From positions 1 through 36,998 of the forward strand of contig DYCA01000004.1 of the NCBI GenBank assembly GCA_019418305.1: a stretch of DNA of 36,998 nt, written 5' to 3'. The stretch comes from Clostridiales bacterium. Lineage in GTDB: Bacteria > Bacillota > Clostridia > Oscillospirales > Butyricicoccaceae. The notes under the pieces were generated by a model, which saw only the letters and a program-made list of their open reading frames with translations, did no database searches and was not told where the DNA came from. The translations under genes and the position numbers were made by a program. This document shows, piece after piece, positions 14,399 through 21,814 of the stretch (the stretch's first letter is position 1; every line of letters begins with the position of its first letter).

Positions 14399-15334
14399 AT
14401 GGCGTACAATCATAAGAAAGAACTTTCCAAGCCTGAGCGCTTTGTCGGCGGTCATCGCCTGTGTGCGGGCTGCGGCGCGGGCCTGGTGTGCCGCGGTATG
14501 CTGCGTGCGCTCGATGAGGGGGACAAGGCGGTTGTGTGCAACGCGACCTCGTGCCTCGAGGTTTCGTCCTTCCTGTATCCTTACACCGCATGGGAGGATT
14601 CCTACATCCACTCCGCGTTCGAGAATGCGGCCGCGACCTGCGGCGGCGTCGAGGCGGCGTACAATGTACTCAAGCGCAAGGGCAAGCTGGACGGTACCTA
14701 TAAATTCCTTGCTATCGGCGGCGACGGCGGTACCTACGACATCGGTTTCCAGTCGCTTTCCGGCGCGATGGAGCGCGGACACGATATGGTTTACTTCTGC
14801 TACGATAATGAGGCGTATATGAATACCGGTATTCAGCGCTCGTCGTCCACGCCGCGCTTTGCCAGCGCGACCACCACCCCGACGGGTACGGTTTCGGTCG
14901 GCAAAAAGCAGAATAAGAAGGATTTGACCGAGATTATGGTCGCGCACAATATCCCGTATGTGGCGCAGACCACCTTCCTCGGCAACTTCAAGGATTTCCA
15001 TGAGAAGGCACATCGCGCAATTTATACGGAAGGGCCTGCGTTTGTCAATGTTATGTCGCCCTGCCCGCGCGGCTGGCAGTATTCGACCGAACTGCTGCCC
15101 GAAATCTGCAAAATGGCGGTCGAGACCTGCGTCTGGCCGCTGTATGAGGTAATCGAGGGCAAGTGGCATTTGAATTACATGCCGAAAAACAAGCTGCCTG
15201 TCACTGAATTTATGAAATTACAGGGCCGCTTCAAGCACTGCTTCAAGCCGGGGAATGAGTGGACGCTCGAAGCCGCGCAGCAGTACGTCGACGAACAGTG
15301 GGAGAAATTGCTCAACCGCTGCGAAAGCAACTGA
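14399..15334 (+). CDS. 2-oxoacid:ferredoxin oxidoreductase, beta (TPP) subunit
   Basis: A 311-aa protein that holds thiamine diphosphate and one [4Fe-4S] cluster. The TPP motif is GDGGTYDIG (from residue 108) through Asn137 (CYDNEAYMNTG). Cluster cysteines are in GHRLCAGCGAG (Cys22, Cys25) and further on, including SPCPRGW. The segment GIQRSSSTPRFASATTTPTG is typical of PorB. The ATG is one base after the alpha stop. It is the last gene of the T-box operon and is followed by a strong terminator. Confidence 0.92.
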   Translation: MAYNHKKELSKPERFVGGHRLCAGCGAGLVCRGMLRALDEGDKAVVCNATSCLEVSSFLYPYTAWEDSYIHSAFENAAATCGGVEAAYNVLKRKGKLDGTYKFLAIGGDGGTYDIGFQSLSGAMERGHDMVYFCYDNEAYMNTGIQRSSSTPRFASATTTPTGTVSVGKKQNKKDLTEIMVAHNIPYVAQTTFLGNFKDFHEKAHRAIYTEGPAFVNVMSPCPRGWQYSTELLPEICKMAVETCVWPLYEVIEGKWHLNYMPKNKLPVTEFMKLQGRFKHCFKPGNEWTLEAAQQYVDEQWEKLLNRCESN

Positions 15335-15343
15335 AATCAATGA

Positions 15344-15384
15344 AAAAGCCGTTTCGCTCCCATTCGGGAACGAAACGGCTTTTG
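15344..15384 (+). terminator. Terminator of the oxidoreductase operon
   Basis: A stem of about 16 bp (AAAGCCGTTTCG arm) with a 4-nt loop, followed by TTTTG, 10 bp after the beta stop. Confidence 0.8.
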
Positions 15385-15438
15385 TGTCGGTAGAGTAATT
15401 CTCGCGCAGCTTGGGCGGTGTCCGCGCGCTGCCTATTC

Positions 15439-15460
15439 GTTTGAAACTGTAGTTTCAAAC
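15439..15460. repeat. Perfect 10-bp inverted repeat after yitT
   Basis: GTTTGAAACT-GT-AGTTTCAAAC lies between the convergent ends of the oxidoreductase operon and the YitT gene. No T-run follows, so it may be a weak terminator or a protein-binding site. Confidence 0.45.
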
Positions 15461-15469
15461 AAGACCCTG

Positions 15470-16381
15470 TTAGTCGTGCGGGCGGCGGTAGAAGTTGCCC
15501 GCCACCTGATCGGTTTTCAGAATGTTAATGAAGGCGTGCGGGTCAATCTCGCGCGCGGCGCGCGTGATCTCCTTAACCTGATCGCTGGTGATGACCGAGT
15601 AAATCAGGTCGCGCTCCTCGCCGTTATACAGGCCGGTGCCGTGAAACAGCGTCGCACCGTGGTGGGTGGTGTCTTTGATATGCTCGTAAATCTCCGGCGC
15701 ACGGTTAGAGATAATGAACAGCGTCGTGCGCTTGAAGCGTGGGTCGAGCAGATGGACAACCTGTGTCGAGGCGAATTGGAAGATGATGGAGTACAGCGCT
15801 TTATCCCAGCCGAACAGCATGCCTGCCACCACAAGCATCAGACAGTTGCCGATGAAGATGTAATTCCATGCGTCCACATTCAGCCGTTCGCTGAGGGCGA
15901 CCGCAATGAAGTCTGTGCCGCCGCTGGTGGCGCGGCCAAGCAGACAAAGGCTGATCGAAAAACCATTGATGATGCCGCCGAAGATACAGACGAGCAGAAC
16001 GTCGTTGGTCAGCGGCATGGAGGGGATAATATCGGTCAATACACTGGTCAGTGCAATCATCAGGCAGGAATAAAGGGTGAAGCGTTTACCGATGAGCCGG
16101 AAACTGATGACAGCCGGAATGGCGTTGAGCAGCAGGTTGATCGCAGTAAACGGCAGCGCTATGCCTGCAAATTGCTGTGCGCTGCGCTGAATGAGCAGAG
16201 TCAGACCGTTAAATCCGCCGGGAAATAGTCCGCCGGCATCGACAAAGCTCTTGATGTTGACCGCCATCACAACCGAAGCCAGTACGATGAGGAACAGACG
16301 GCGTGCCTGTCCCGTGAGCGGCGGCTCCCAGCCGCTCTGCGGATGGGTGTTTTGGACACCCGATGCTTGCTTTGACTGCAT
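15470..16381 (-). CDS. YitT family membrane protein
   Basis: A 303-aa integral membrane protein. The N-terminal part has about five or six hydrophobic helices (residues 28-48, 70-92, 100-118, 125-147, 170-195), and there is a C-terminal cytoplasmic DUF2179 domain (FKRTTLFIISNRAPEIYEHIKDTTHHGATLFHGTGLYNGEERDLIYSVITSDQVKEI). Signature segments are GGLFPGGFNGLTLLIQ and GRATSGGTDFIAVALSERLN. The family is widespread in Firmicutes with no settled function; a transport role is often assumed. AGAGGGGG precedes the ATG, and the promoter TTAACT/TATAAT lies at 16431-16459. It is not in an operon with the next gene. Confidence 0.9.
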   Translation of the reverse strand: MQSKQASGVQNTHPQSGWEPPLTGQARRLFLIVLASVVMAVNIKSFVDAGGLFPGGFNGLTLLIQRSAQQFAGIALPFTAINLLLNAIPAVISFRLIGKRFTLYSCLMIALTSVLTDIIPSMPLTNDVLLVCIFGGIINGFSISLCLLGRATSGGTDFIAVALSERLNVDAWNYIFIGNCLMLVVAGMLFGWDKALYSIIFQFASTQVVHLLDPRFKRTTLFIISNRAPEIYEHIKDTTHHGATLFHGTGLYNGEERDLIYSVITSDQVKEITRAAREIDPHAFINILKTDQVAGNFYRRPHD

Positions 16382-16430
16382 GAAAATCCCCCTCTTTGAC
16401 CGGCTGTGCAGCCGGTGGATGTTCGGTTAT

Positions 16431-16459
16431 ATTATAGCACAGCGGCGCGCAGAAGTTAA
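16431..16459 (-). promoter_or_regulatory. yitT promoter overlapping a hairpin
   Basis: On the - strand TTAACT (16454-16459), 17-bp spacer, TATAAT (16431-16436). The spacer is one arm of an imperfect 15-bp stem (16440-16454 with 16466-16480) that may also end the upstream DUF4282 transcript. Confidence 0.55.
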
Positions 16460-16512
16460 CCGACATTCTGCACGCCGCTGTGAAAAATTCCGAAGGGGAG
16501 TATGAACTTATG

Positions 16513-17097
16513 TTACGGCTGCTGACCGTCCTGCGGAGGCACAGGCGGCTGCTGAGGAGCTTCCTGCGGCGGTACCGGAGCGTCGGTCTGCGGGGGGACG
16601 GACGGCTGCGGGTTGACCGGCGGCACAGGGGGCTGCTGCGGAGCGGCAGGTGCCGGGCCGGCGCCGGGGGCAGGCGGAACCGGCTGCTCTTCGGGGAGCG
16701 GTCCCATCTTGCGGTTGATTTCCTGCGTGTTGCGGCACAGCACAAGCAGCAAAAGCGCATATTCATACACGATGCGCGCTGTCAGATTGCCGAGCACAAA
16801 CAGCAGCAGGGCGGTAAAGAAGTGTGAGAACAACAGCGCGACGCTGTAAATCACGATACCGACAACCGTGATGCAGTACAGCGCACGGATGAGCTTTTCG
16901 GTATAGAAGGTTCGGAAGTTGAGTGCATCATGCAGCTTTGCGGCCGTGCCTTGAAAACGGTTGGGCTTGCGGACAAACAGGAAGTACAGCGCAAGGCCGC
17001 CTGCAATAATGATAATCGCTGCGATAATCGGAAGGATAACAGAGAAAAAAGGGGTATATGTATAGGTATATGCATGATGATAAGGATAGCTAAACAT
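16513..17097 (-). CDS. DUF4282-like membrane protein with Pro-rich tail
   Basis: A 194-aa protein. Residues 18-43 form one membrane helix (FFSVILPIIAAIIIIAGGLALYFLFV). Residues 57-130 resemble DUF4282: LNFRTFYTEKLIRALYCITVVGIVIYSVALL...ARIVYEYALLLLVLCRNTQEINRKM, with two more helices. The C-terminal 60 residues are a low-complexity Pro/Gln/Ala tail (repeated PPVPP, PPQ), probably cytoplasmic and disordered. I chose ATG 17097 (AGGAGG upstream) over the longer frame to 17163, which runs into the promoter. Function unknown. It is divergent from aguA and shares its promoter region. Confidence 0.75.
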   Translation of the reverse strand: MFSYPYHHAYTYTYTPFFSVILPIIAAIIIIAGGLALYFLFVRKPNRFQGTAAKLHDALNFRTFYTEKLIRALYCITVVGIVIYSVALLFSHFFTALLLFVLGNLTARIVYEYALLLLVLCRNTQEINRKMGPLPEEQPVPPAPGAGPAPAAPQQPPVPPVNPQPSVPPQTDAPVPPQEAPQQPPVPPQDGQQP

Positions 17098-17134
17098 GAT
17101 TTCCTCCTGATAAAAGGATAAAGTGTGTATATTT

Positions 17135-17186
17135 AGTGTAACATATCCGGGAAAATCTTGCAAGTCTTATCGAAATGTTGTACCCT
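17135..17186. promoter_or_regulatory. Divergent promoters sharing one palindromic -35 box
   Basis: TTGCAA at 17158-17163 is its own reverse complement. Exactly 17 bp to the right is TACCCT (17181-17186, towards aguA); exactly 17 bp to the left is TACACT on the - strand (17135-17140, towards the DUF4282 gene). One hexamer could serve both directions, making the two promoters mutually exclusive. Confidence 0.45.
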
Positions 17187-17218
17187 ATTAGGGAGAAAAC
17201 AAGACGGAGAGAAATGGT

Positions 17219-18313
17219 ATGAGAATTTTACACACTACGCCCGCCGAAGACGGGTTTTCTATGCCTGCGGAGTTTGCACCGCATGAGGGCTGCCTGATGA
17301 TCTGGCCCGAGCGGGCGGATTCGTGGCAGTACGGCGCATATGCCGCGCGCAAGGCGTTTTTGAGGGTGATTGAGGCCATTTCGGCAAGCGAAAAGATGAC
17401 CGTTTTATGCTCGGAGGGGCAGTATGACAACGCGCGTGCGCAGCTGCCCGAGCGGGTGCGGCTCGTCGTGATGGAAACGGACGACGCATGGGCGCGCGAC
17501 GTTGGACCGACGTTTGTCATAAACGGAAAGGGTGAGCGCCGCGGTATCGACTGGGGCTTCAATGCCTGGGGCGGATCGTTCGATGGCTTATATCCGAGCT
17601 GGGAGCGCGACAACCGCGTGGCGCGCAAGTTCTGCGACCTGCTGGAAAACGACTGCTACGATAAGCGGGACTTTATCTGCGAGGGCGGCTCCATCCATGT
17701 CGACGGCGAGGGCACCGCGCTGGTAACCGAAGCGTGCCTGTTGTCCAAGGGACGCAACCCTGACCTGACCCGAGAGCAGATCGAGCGCACGCTGTGCGAG
17801 TATCTGGGTGTTTCCAAGGTGATCTGGCTGCCGCGCGGCATTTACAACGATGAGACCAACGAGCATGTGGACAACGTATGCGCGTTTACCGCGCCCGGCG
17901 AGGTCGTACTTGCGTGGACGGATGACCAAAACGACCCGCAGTATGCGCTTTCGGCGGCGAGTCTGGCCGTGCTGGAGGCAGCGACCGACGCAAAGGGACG
18001 CAAAATCCGCGTGCACAAGCTGCCGTTGCCCGCACCGGTGACCATTACGGCCGAGGAATGTGAAGGGCTGGATTTGTGCGACGGTGAGCCGACGCGCACG
18101 CCGGGCGAACGGCTTGCGGCGAGCTATGTCAATTTCTATATTGCAAACGAAGCAATTGTTATGCCGGCCTTTGACGATCCGATGGACCAAAAAGCGCAGG
18201 CGATTTTGCAGGATCTGTTCCCGACGCGTCAGGTCGTGGCGATTCCCGCGCGTGACATTTTGATTGGCGGCGGCAACATCCACTGCATCACACAGCAGAT
18301 TCCCCGTGCATAA
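17219..18313 (+). CDS. aguA: Agmatine deiminase
   Basis: A 364-aa guanidino-group-modifying enzyme that converts agmatine to N-carbamoylputrescine and ammonia. Recognisable segments are FSMPAEFAPHEGCLMIWPER at the N-terminus, DDAWARDVGPTFVI, FNAWGG, EGGSIHVDGEGT, and the catalytic cysteine at residue 356 in GGGNIHCITQQIP. The length fits the family. The GGAGAGA ribosome site precedes ATG 17219. It is followed after 36 bp by aguB, completing the two-step route to putrescine. No agmatine transporter or regulator is next to it. Confidence 0.96.
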   Translation: MRILHTTPAEDGFSMPAEFAPHEGCLMIWPERADSWQYGAYAARKAFLRVIEAISASEKMTVLCSEGQYDNARAQLPERVRLVVMETDDAWARDVGPTFVINGKGERRGIDWGFNAWGGSFDGLYPSWERDNRVARKFCDLLENDCYDKRDFICEGGSIHVDGEGTALVTEACLLSKGRNPDLTREQIERTLCEYLGVSKVIWLPRGIYNDETNEHVDNVCAFTAPGEVVLAWTDDQNDPQYALSAASLAVLEAATDAKGRKIRVHKLPLPAPVTITAEECEGLDLCDGEPTRTPGERLAASYVNFYIANEAIVMPAFDDPMDQKAQAILQDLFPTRQVVAIPARDILIGGGNIHCITQQIPRA

Positions 18314-18349
18314 GCGGAGACGGATAACCACAAAGGAGAAGAAAAAACG

Positions 18350-19213
18350 ATGAGCAAAGTGACCGTAGCTGCGATTCAGATGACCTATGGGCTGGAAACC
18401 GCGACGGAAAAAGTACGCGAGGCAGCGGCGCAGGGCGCGCAGATTATTCTGCTGCCCGAATTGTTTGAAAACTGGTATTTCTGTCAGGAAAAGAATTATG
18501 AAAACTATCATCTGGCGACCACGCTGGAGGAAAATCCGGCGGTGAATGTGCTGCGCACGCTGGCGCATGATTTCCATGTGGTGCTGCCGGTCAGCTATTA
18601 TGAGCGTGTGGGCAACACCACCTTTAACACGGTGGCGGTGATTGATGCGGACGGCACCATTCTGGGGCAGTATCGCAAGACCCATATTCCGGACGACCAT
18701 TTCTATCAGGAAAAGTTCTATTTTACGCCGGGCGATACCGGTTTCCGCGTATGGGATACGGCTTACGCCAAGATTGGTGTGGGCATTTGCTGGGACCAGT
18801 GGTTTCCGGAGTCCGCACGCTGCATGGCGCTGCAAGGCGCGGAGCTGCTGTTTTACCCGACGGCGATTGGTTCCGAGCCGATTCTCGACTGCGACTCCAT
18901 GCCGCACTGGCGGCGCTGCATGCAGGGACACGCGGCGGCGAACATCATGCCGCTCGTTGCAGCAAACCGAGTCGGGACCGAGACTGTGACCCCCTCGCCG
19001 GATAACCAGAACCAATCCTCCAGCCTGACGTTTTACGGCTCGTCCTTCATTGCCGACGAGACGGGTGCGTTGGTTGAGCAAGCAGGACGGGAGGAAACCG
19101 GTATCCTGACGCATACCTTCGATCTGGACGAAATCCGTGAGTTGCGCCGCAGTTGGGGCGTGTTCCGCGACCGTCGGCCGGAAATGTATGGTGCCATGGG
19201 GCATTTCGGATAA
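18350..19213 (+). CDS. aguB: N-carbamoylputrescine amidase
   Basis: A 287-aa nitrilase-superfamily hydrolase that cleaves N-carbamoylputrescine to putrescine, CO2 and ammonia. The catalytic triad is visible: Glu37 (LLPELFE), Lys110 (GQYRKTHIPD) and Cys147 (GVGICWDQWFPE). The segments NWYFCQEKNYENY and GSSFIADETGALVEQAGREE are typical of AguB. AAGGAG precedes the ATG. It is the second gene of the aguAB operon, which ends at a hairpin (19231-19264). Confidence 0.96.
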   Translation: MSKVTVAAIQMTYGLETATEKVREAAAQGAQIILLPELFENWYFCQEKNYENYHLATTLEENPAVNVLRTLAHDFHVVLPVSYYERVGNTTFNTVAVIDADGTILGQYRKTHIPDDHFYQEKFYFTPGDTGFRVWDTAYAKIGVGICWDQWFPESARCMALQGAELLFYPTAIGSEPILDCDSMPHWRRCMQGHAAANIMPLVAANRVGTETVTPSPDNQNQSSSLTFYGSSFIADETGALVEQAGREETGILTHTFDLDEIRELRRSWGVFRDRRPEMYGAMGHFG

Positions 19214-19227
19214 GAATACGGGATAGC

Positions 19228-19264
19228 AAAAACGCCCGCTGCGGCTGAAGCTGCAGCGGGCGTT
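19228..19264 (-). terminator. Convergent terminator hairpin
   Basis: A 12-bp GC stem (19231-19242 with 19253-19264). The T5 tail is on the - strand, so it mainly ends the 143-aa membrane-protein gene; it may also stop aguAB weakly. Confidence 0.7.
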
Positions 19265-19283
19265 GCTGTCTGTTGAGGTAAAA

Positions 19284-19715
19284 TCAGAAGGCCTTTTTGG
19301 CGATGTGTGTTTCCTTGGCTTCGCGTAGCTTGCGGATCAGTTCCGGGTCAGCATCGTCCAGACATTCATAGACTTCGATGGCAAAATCCACGCTGTCAAT
19401 AGATTTCTGCACCAGACGGATTTTTTTATCGCTTTCGATCGCGTCAAGCAGGCCCTGTGCGATTTCGTGACCCGGCTCGCGTGCGCACTGCTGGGCAAAA
19501 GCCTTGACCAGATTGTGCGGGAGCAGGCTGGAACCGCCGATAATCAGCAGGAATGCGCCGAATGCGGCCAGCAGAAGGCTGACAGGCAGCAGACTATTCC
19601 CGATAAGCAGATTAAGAACGATGGCGACCAAAAGCAGTACGCCTCCGATGATTTCAAAGCGTATGGCAGCCGCGCGATAGCGGCTGAAGTAGGAGGCGTC
19701 CTTGTCGTTTTTCAT
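19284..19715 (-). CDS. Hypothetical small membrane protein, 143 aa
   Basis: I do not recognise the family. Two adjacent hydrophobic helices (about residues 20-40 and 44-62; FEIIGGVLLLVAIVLNLLIGN and LLPVSLLLAAFGAFLLIIGGSSLL) are followed by an 80-residue soluble, charged tail (SDKKIRLVQKSIDSVDFAIEVYECLDDADPELIRKLREAKE). I chose ATG 19715 with AAAGGA upstream; a frame from 19757 lacks a ribosome site. It is a single-gene unit, convergent with aguB and following the FadR-type regulator gene on the same strand (57 bp gap). Confidence 0.7.
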   Translation of the reverse strand: MKNDKDASYFSRYRAAAIRFEIIGGVLLLVAIVLNLLIGNSLLPVSLLLAAFGAFLLIIGGSSLLPHNLVKAFAQQCAREPGHEIAQGLLDAIESDKKIRLVQKSIDSVDFAIEVYECLDDADPELIRKLREAKETHIAKKAF

Positions 19716-19772
19716 GTTTTTGCAATCCTTTCTGCATGACGGGACATGCTCAGACATAAGATGGAATCAAAG

Positions 19773-20441
19773 TCAAACAATGCTGGTGTTGCTATAGCCC
19801 TTAAGCAGCGTTGCCAGCGAAGACTCTTCGGAATAATGCAGATGCTGCACCATGGCCAGAGAGGCGCGCTCCCAATTGTGCTCCAGGCAGGCATCCGCTA
19901 TTTCTGCGTGCTCCGTCATTGTCCGCTGCAGGCGGCTTTCAATCATTTGGCCGCTCATGACGCGCAAACGGATAATCTGCGTCTGGATGCGGGAATAGAG
20001 GTCGGACAGGTATTCGTTGGGCAGGGCCGAAACCAACGTGGAGTGAAACCGGTCATCCAACTCATAAAAGCCTGTAAACTCTTCTGCGTCAGCATGATCA
20101 TGAAAAATCTTGGAAAACTCTGCAATTTTATTCATATCAAGCCGACTGCCGTAGTTGCGCAGTGTGTAAGGCTCCACCAGGCGACGCACCTCGAAAATCA
20201 TGCTGATATCGCTGATGGTAAAGCCGGACACAACAATGCCGCGTTTGGGAAACACTTTGAGCAAGCCCTCCTGTTCCAAACGGCCGATGGCTTCACGCAC
20301 CGGCGTACGGGAGAAACCCAGTTCCGCCTGCAAAACGGCTTCACTGAGCAGTTGATTGGGGGCATACTCGCACATCGTAATTTTTCTTTTGATAAAATCA
20401 TAGGCCTGTGACTGCATTGAGGATGTTTTCGCAGTGGACAT
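19773..20441 (-). CDS. FadR-type (FCD) GntR-family regulator
   Basis: A 222-aa protein. The winged HTH covers residues 10-75 (FIKRKITMCEYAPNQLLSEAVLQAELGFSRTPVREAIGRLEQEGLLKVFPKRGIVV). A helical FCD effector domain follows, with candidate metal/ligand residues in FYELDDRFHSTL and MVQHLHYSEE. I chose ATG 20441, with GGAGGT 10 bp upstream; the longer frame to 20666 is noncoding. It is divergent from the hexonate catabolic operon and most likely represses it by binding CTTGTATACAAG at 20656-20667, with relief by a sugar acid. FCD members commonly sense such organic or sugar acids. Confidence 0.9.
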   Translation of the reverse strand: MSTAKTSSMQSQAYDFIKRKITMCEYAPNQLLSEAVLQAELGFSRTPVREAIGRLEQEGLLKVFPKRGIVVSGFTISDISMIFEVRRLVEPYTLRNYGSRLDMNKIAEFSKIFHDHADAEEFTGFYELDDRFHSTLVSALPNEYLSDLYSRIQTQIIRLRVMSGQMIESRLQRTMTEHAEIADACLEHNWERASLAMVQHLHYSEESSLATLLKGYSNTSIV

Positions 20442-20486
20442 GTATGTTGATACCTCCGAAGGGGCGTAAATCACCCTGATAAATTT

Positions 20487-20514
20487 ATTATATCGGATTG
20501 GAGGAATTTTGCAA
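20487..20514 (-). promoter_or_regulatory. Promoter of the FadR-type regulator
   Basis: On the - strand TTGCAA (20509-20514), 16-bp spacer, TATAAT (20487-20492). Confidence 0.5.
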
Positions 20515-20610
20515 GAGGTGAAAGAACGGCGCTGGTTCGTGATTTTAGACATATTGCATTGAGCTGGATTGGATAAACTCACGGTTTTTGGGAAAAACGT
20601 GAAACAGGAA

Positions 20611-20639
20611 TTGACAAATGAGAAAGAGGGGAATAAGAT
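20611..20639 (+). promoter_or_regulatory. Promoter of the hexonate catabolic operon
   Basis: TTGACA (20611-20616), 17-bp spacer, TAAGAT (20634-20639). The predicted start at about 20646 lies just before the palindromic operator. Confidence 0.7.
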
Positions 20640-20655
20640 TACAAGTAAAGAACAA

Positions 20656-20678
20656 CTTGTATACAAGCGATATACAAG
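20656..20678. promoter_or_regulatory. Probable operator of the FadR-type regulator
   Basis: A perfect 12-bp palindrome CTTGTATACAAG (20656-20667) with a further TATACAAG half-site (20671-20678). TTGTATACAA-like palindromes are typical for GntR/FadR proteins. Its position just after the start site fits repression of the + strand operon. Confidence 0.65.
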
Positions 20679-20736
20679 ATTTTGAGACTAATTTTAGCGG
20701 GAAAAACCCGAACAAAGAAAGTTTGGAGGGAAAAAG

Positions 20737-21762
20737 ATGAAAGCAATTTGCATCAAGGAGCCGGGCAAGGTTGAAATCGTGGAACGGGAGATGCCGGTTC
20801 GTAAGCCGGGCGAGGCACTGCTTAAGCTGCTCTATGGCGGTATCTGTGGCAGCGATCTGGGTTCCTATCGCGGCGCAAACGCCTATGTATCCTATCCGCG
20901 CGTTCCGGGCCATGAGTTTTCGGCGGAAATCATTGAGATCGACGATAATGACAAGGGTCTCAAACCGGGCATGATTGTCACCTGCAACCCGTATTTCAAT
21001 TGCGGAAATTGCTATTCCTGCAAGCGCGGTCTGGTAAACGCCTGCACGGATAACCAGACCATGGGCGTGCAGCGCGAAGGCGCTTTTGCCGAGTACATCA
21101 CCATGCCGATTGAGCGCATCTATGATGGTCAGGGTCTTGACCCCAAGGTACTGGCGCTGATTGAGCCGTTTTGTATCAGCTATCACGGCGTCTCTCGCGC
21201 GGATGTCAAGCCGGGTGAGCGCGTGCTGGTAGTCGGCGCAGGCACCATCGGTGTGCTGGCAGCGGTTGCAGCCAAGGCTAAGGGCGCAGAGGTTACCATC
21301 TGCGACGTTGCACCGGATAAGCTGGACTACGCTTACAAGACCTTCGAATTGGATCACAAGCTGCTCAACGAGTCGCCCGAAGCCTTTGAAAAGGGCGTTG
21401 CAGAATTAACCAATGGCGACGGCTTTGATGTGACCATCGAAGCGGTCGGTCTGCCGAACACCTTCCAGAACTGCATTGACGCCGCCTGCTTCGGCGCGCG
21501 CGTGGTTCTGATTGGTGTTTCCAAGCGCAATATCGAAGACTTCTTCTTCACCATCATTCAGAAGAAGGAGCTGAACATCTATGGCTCACGCAATGCGATG
21601 AAGAAGGACTTCCTCGAGCTGATTCAACTGGTCAAGGGCGGCGGCGTTACGCTGGACAAGATTGTCACCAATACATATAAGTGGACGGACGCGCCCAAGG
21701 CGTTTGAGGAGTTTGCTGCAAACGCAGGCAAGATGCTGAAGGTTGTTATCGACTTCACCTGA
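20737..21762 (+). CDS. Zinc-dependent hexonate dehydrogenase (L-galactonate/L-gulonate 5-dehydrogenase type)
   Basis: A 341-aa medium-chain dehydrogenase. Catalytic zinc ligands are Cys37, His59 and Glu60 (GGICGSD, GHEF). Structural zinc cysteines are at 89, 92, 95 and 103 (CGNCYSCKRGLVNAC). The Rossmann motif is VVGAGTIGVLAA. It resembles the RspB/LgoD group. It is the first gene of an operon with a TRAP transporter, tagaturonate reductase and altronate dehydratase; oxidising L-galactonate to D-tagaturonate would feed exactly those enzymes. L-gulonate or galactitol-type substrates are alternatives. GGAGGG precedes the ATG. Substrate is inferred from context. Confidence 0.82.
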   Translation: MKAICIKEPGKVEIVEREMPVRKPGEALLKLLYGGICGSDLGSYRGANAYVSYPRVPGHEFSAEIIEIDDNDKGLKPGMIVTCNPYFNCGNCYSCKRGLVNACTDNQTMGVQREGAFAEYITMPIERIYDGQGLDPKVLALIEPFCISYHGVSRADVKPGERVLVVGAGTIGVLAAVAAKAKGAEVTICDVAPDKLDYAYKTFELDHKLLNESPEAFEKGVAELTNGDGFDVTIEAVGLPNTFQNCIDAACFGARVVLIGVSKRNIEDFFFTIIQKKELNIYGSRNAMKKDFLELIQLVKGGGVTLDKIVTNTYKWTDAPKAFEEFAANAGKMLKVVIDFT

Positions 21763-21814
21763 GCGGCACGGCAATGGTGTAGTAAATAAAAGAGAAGAGA
21801 AAAGGAGAATCACT

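Noticed and set aside
17588..19204. 538-codon open frame on the - strand
   Set aside because: It is antisense to aguA and aguB, whose active-site residues are intact.
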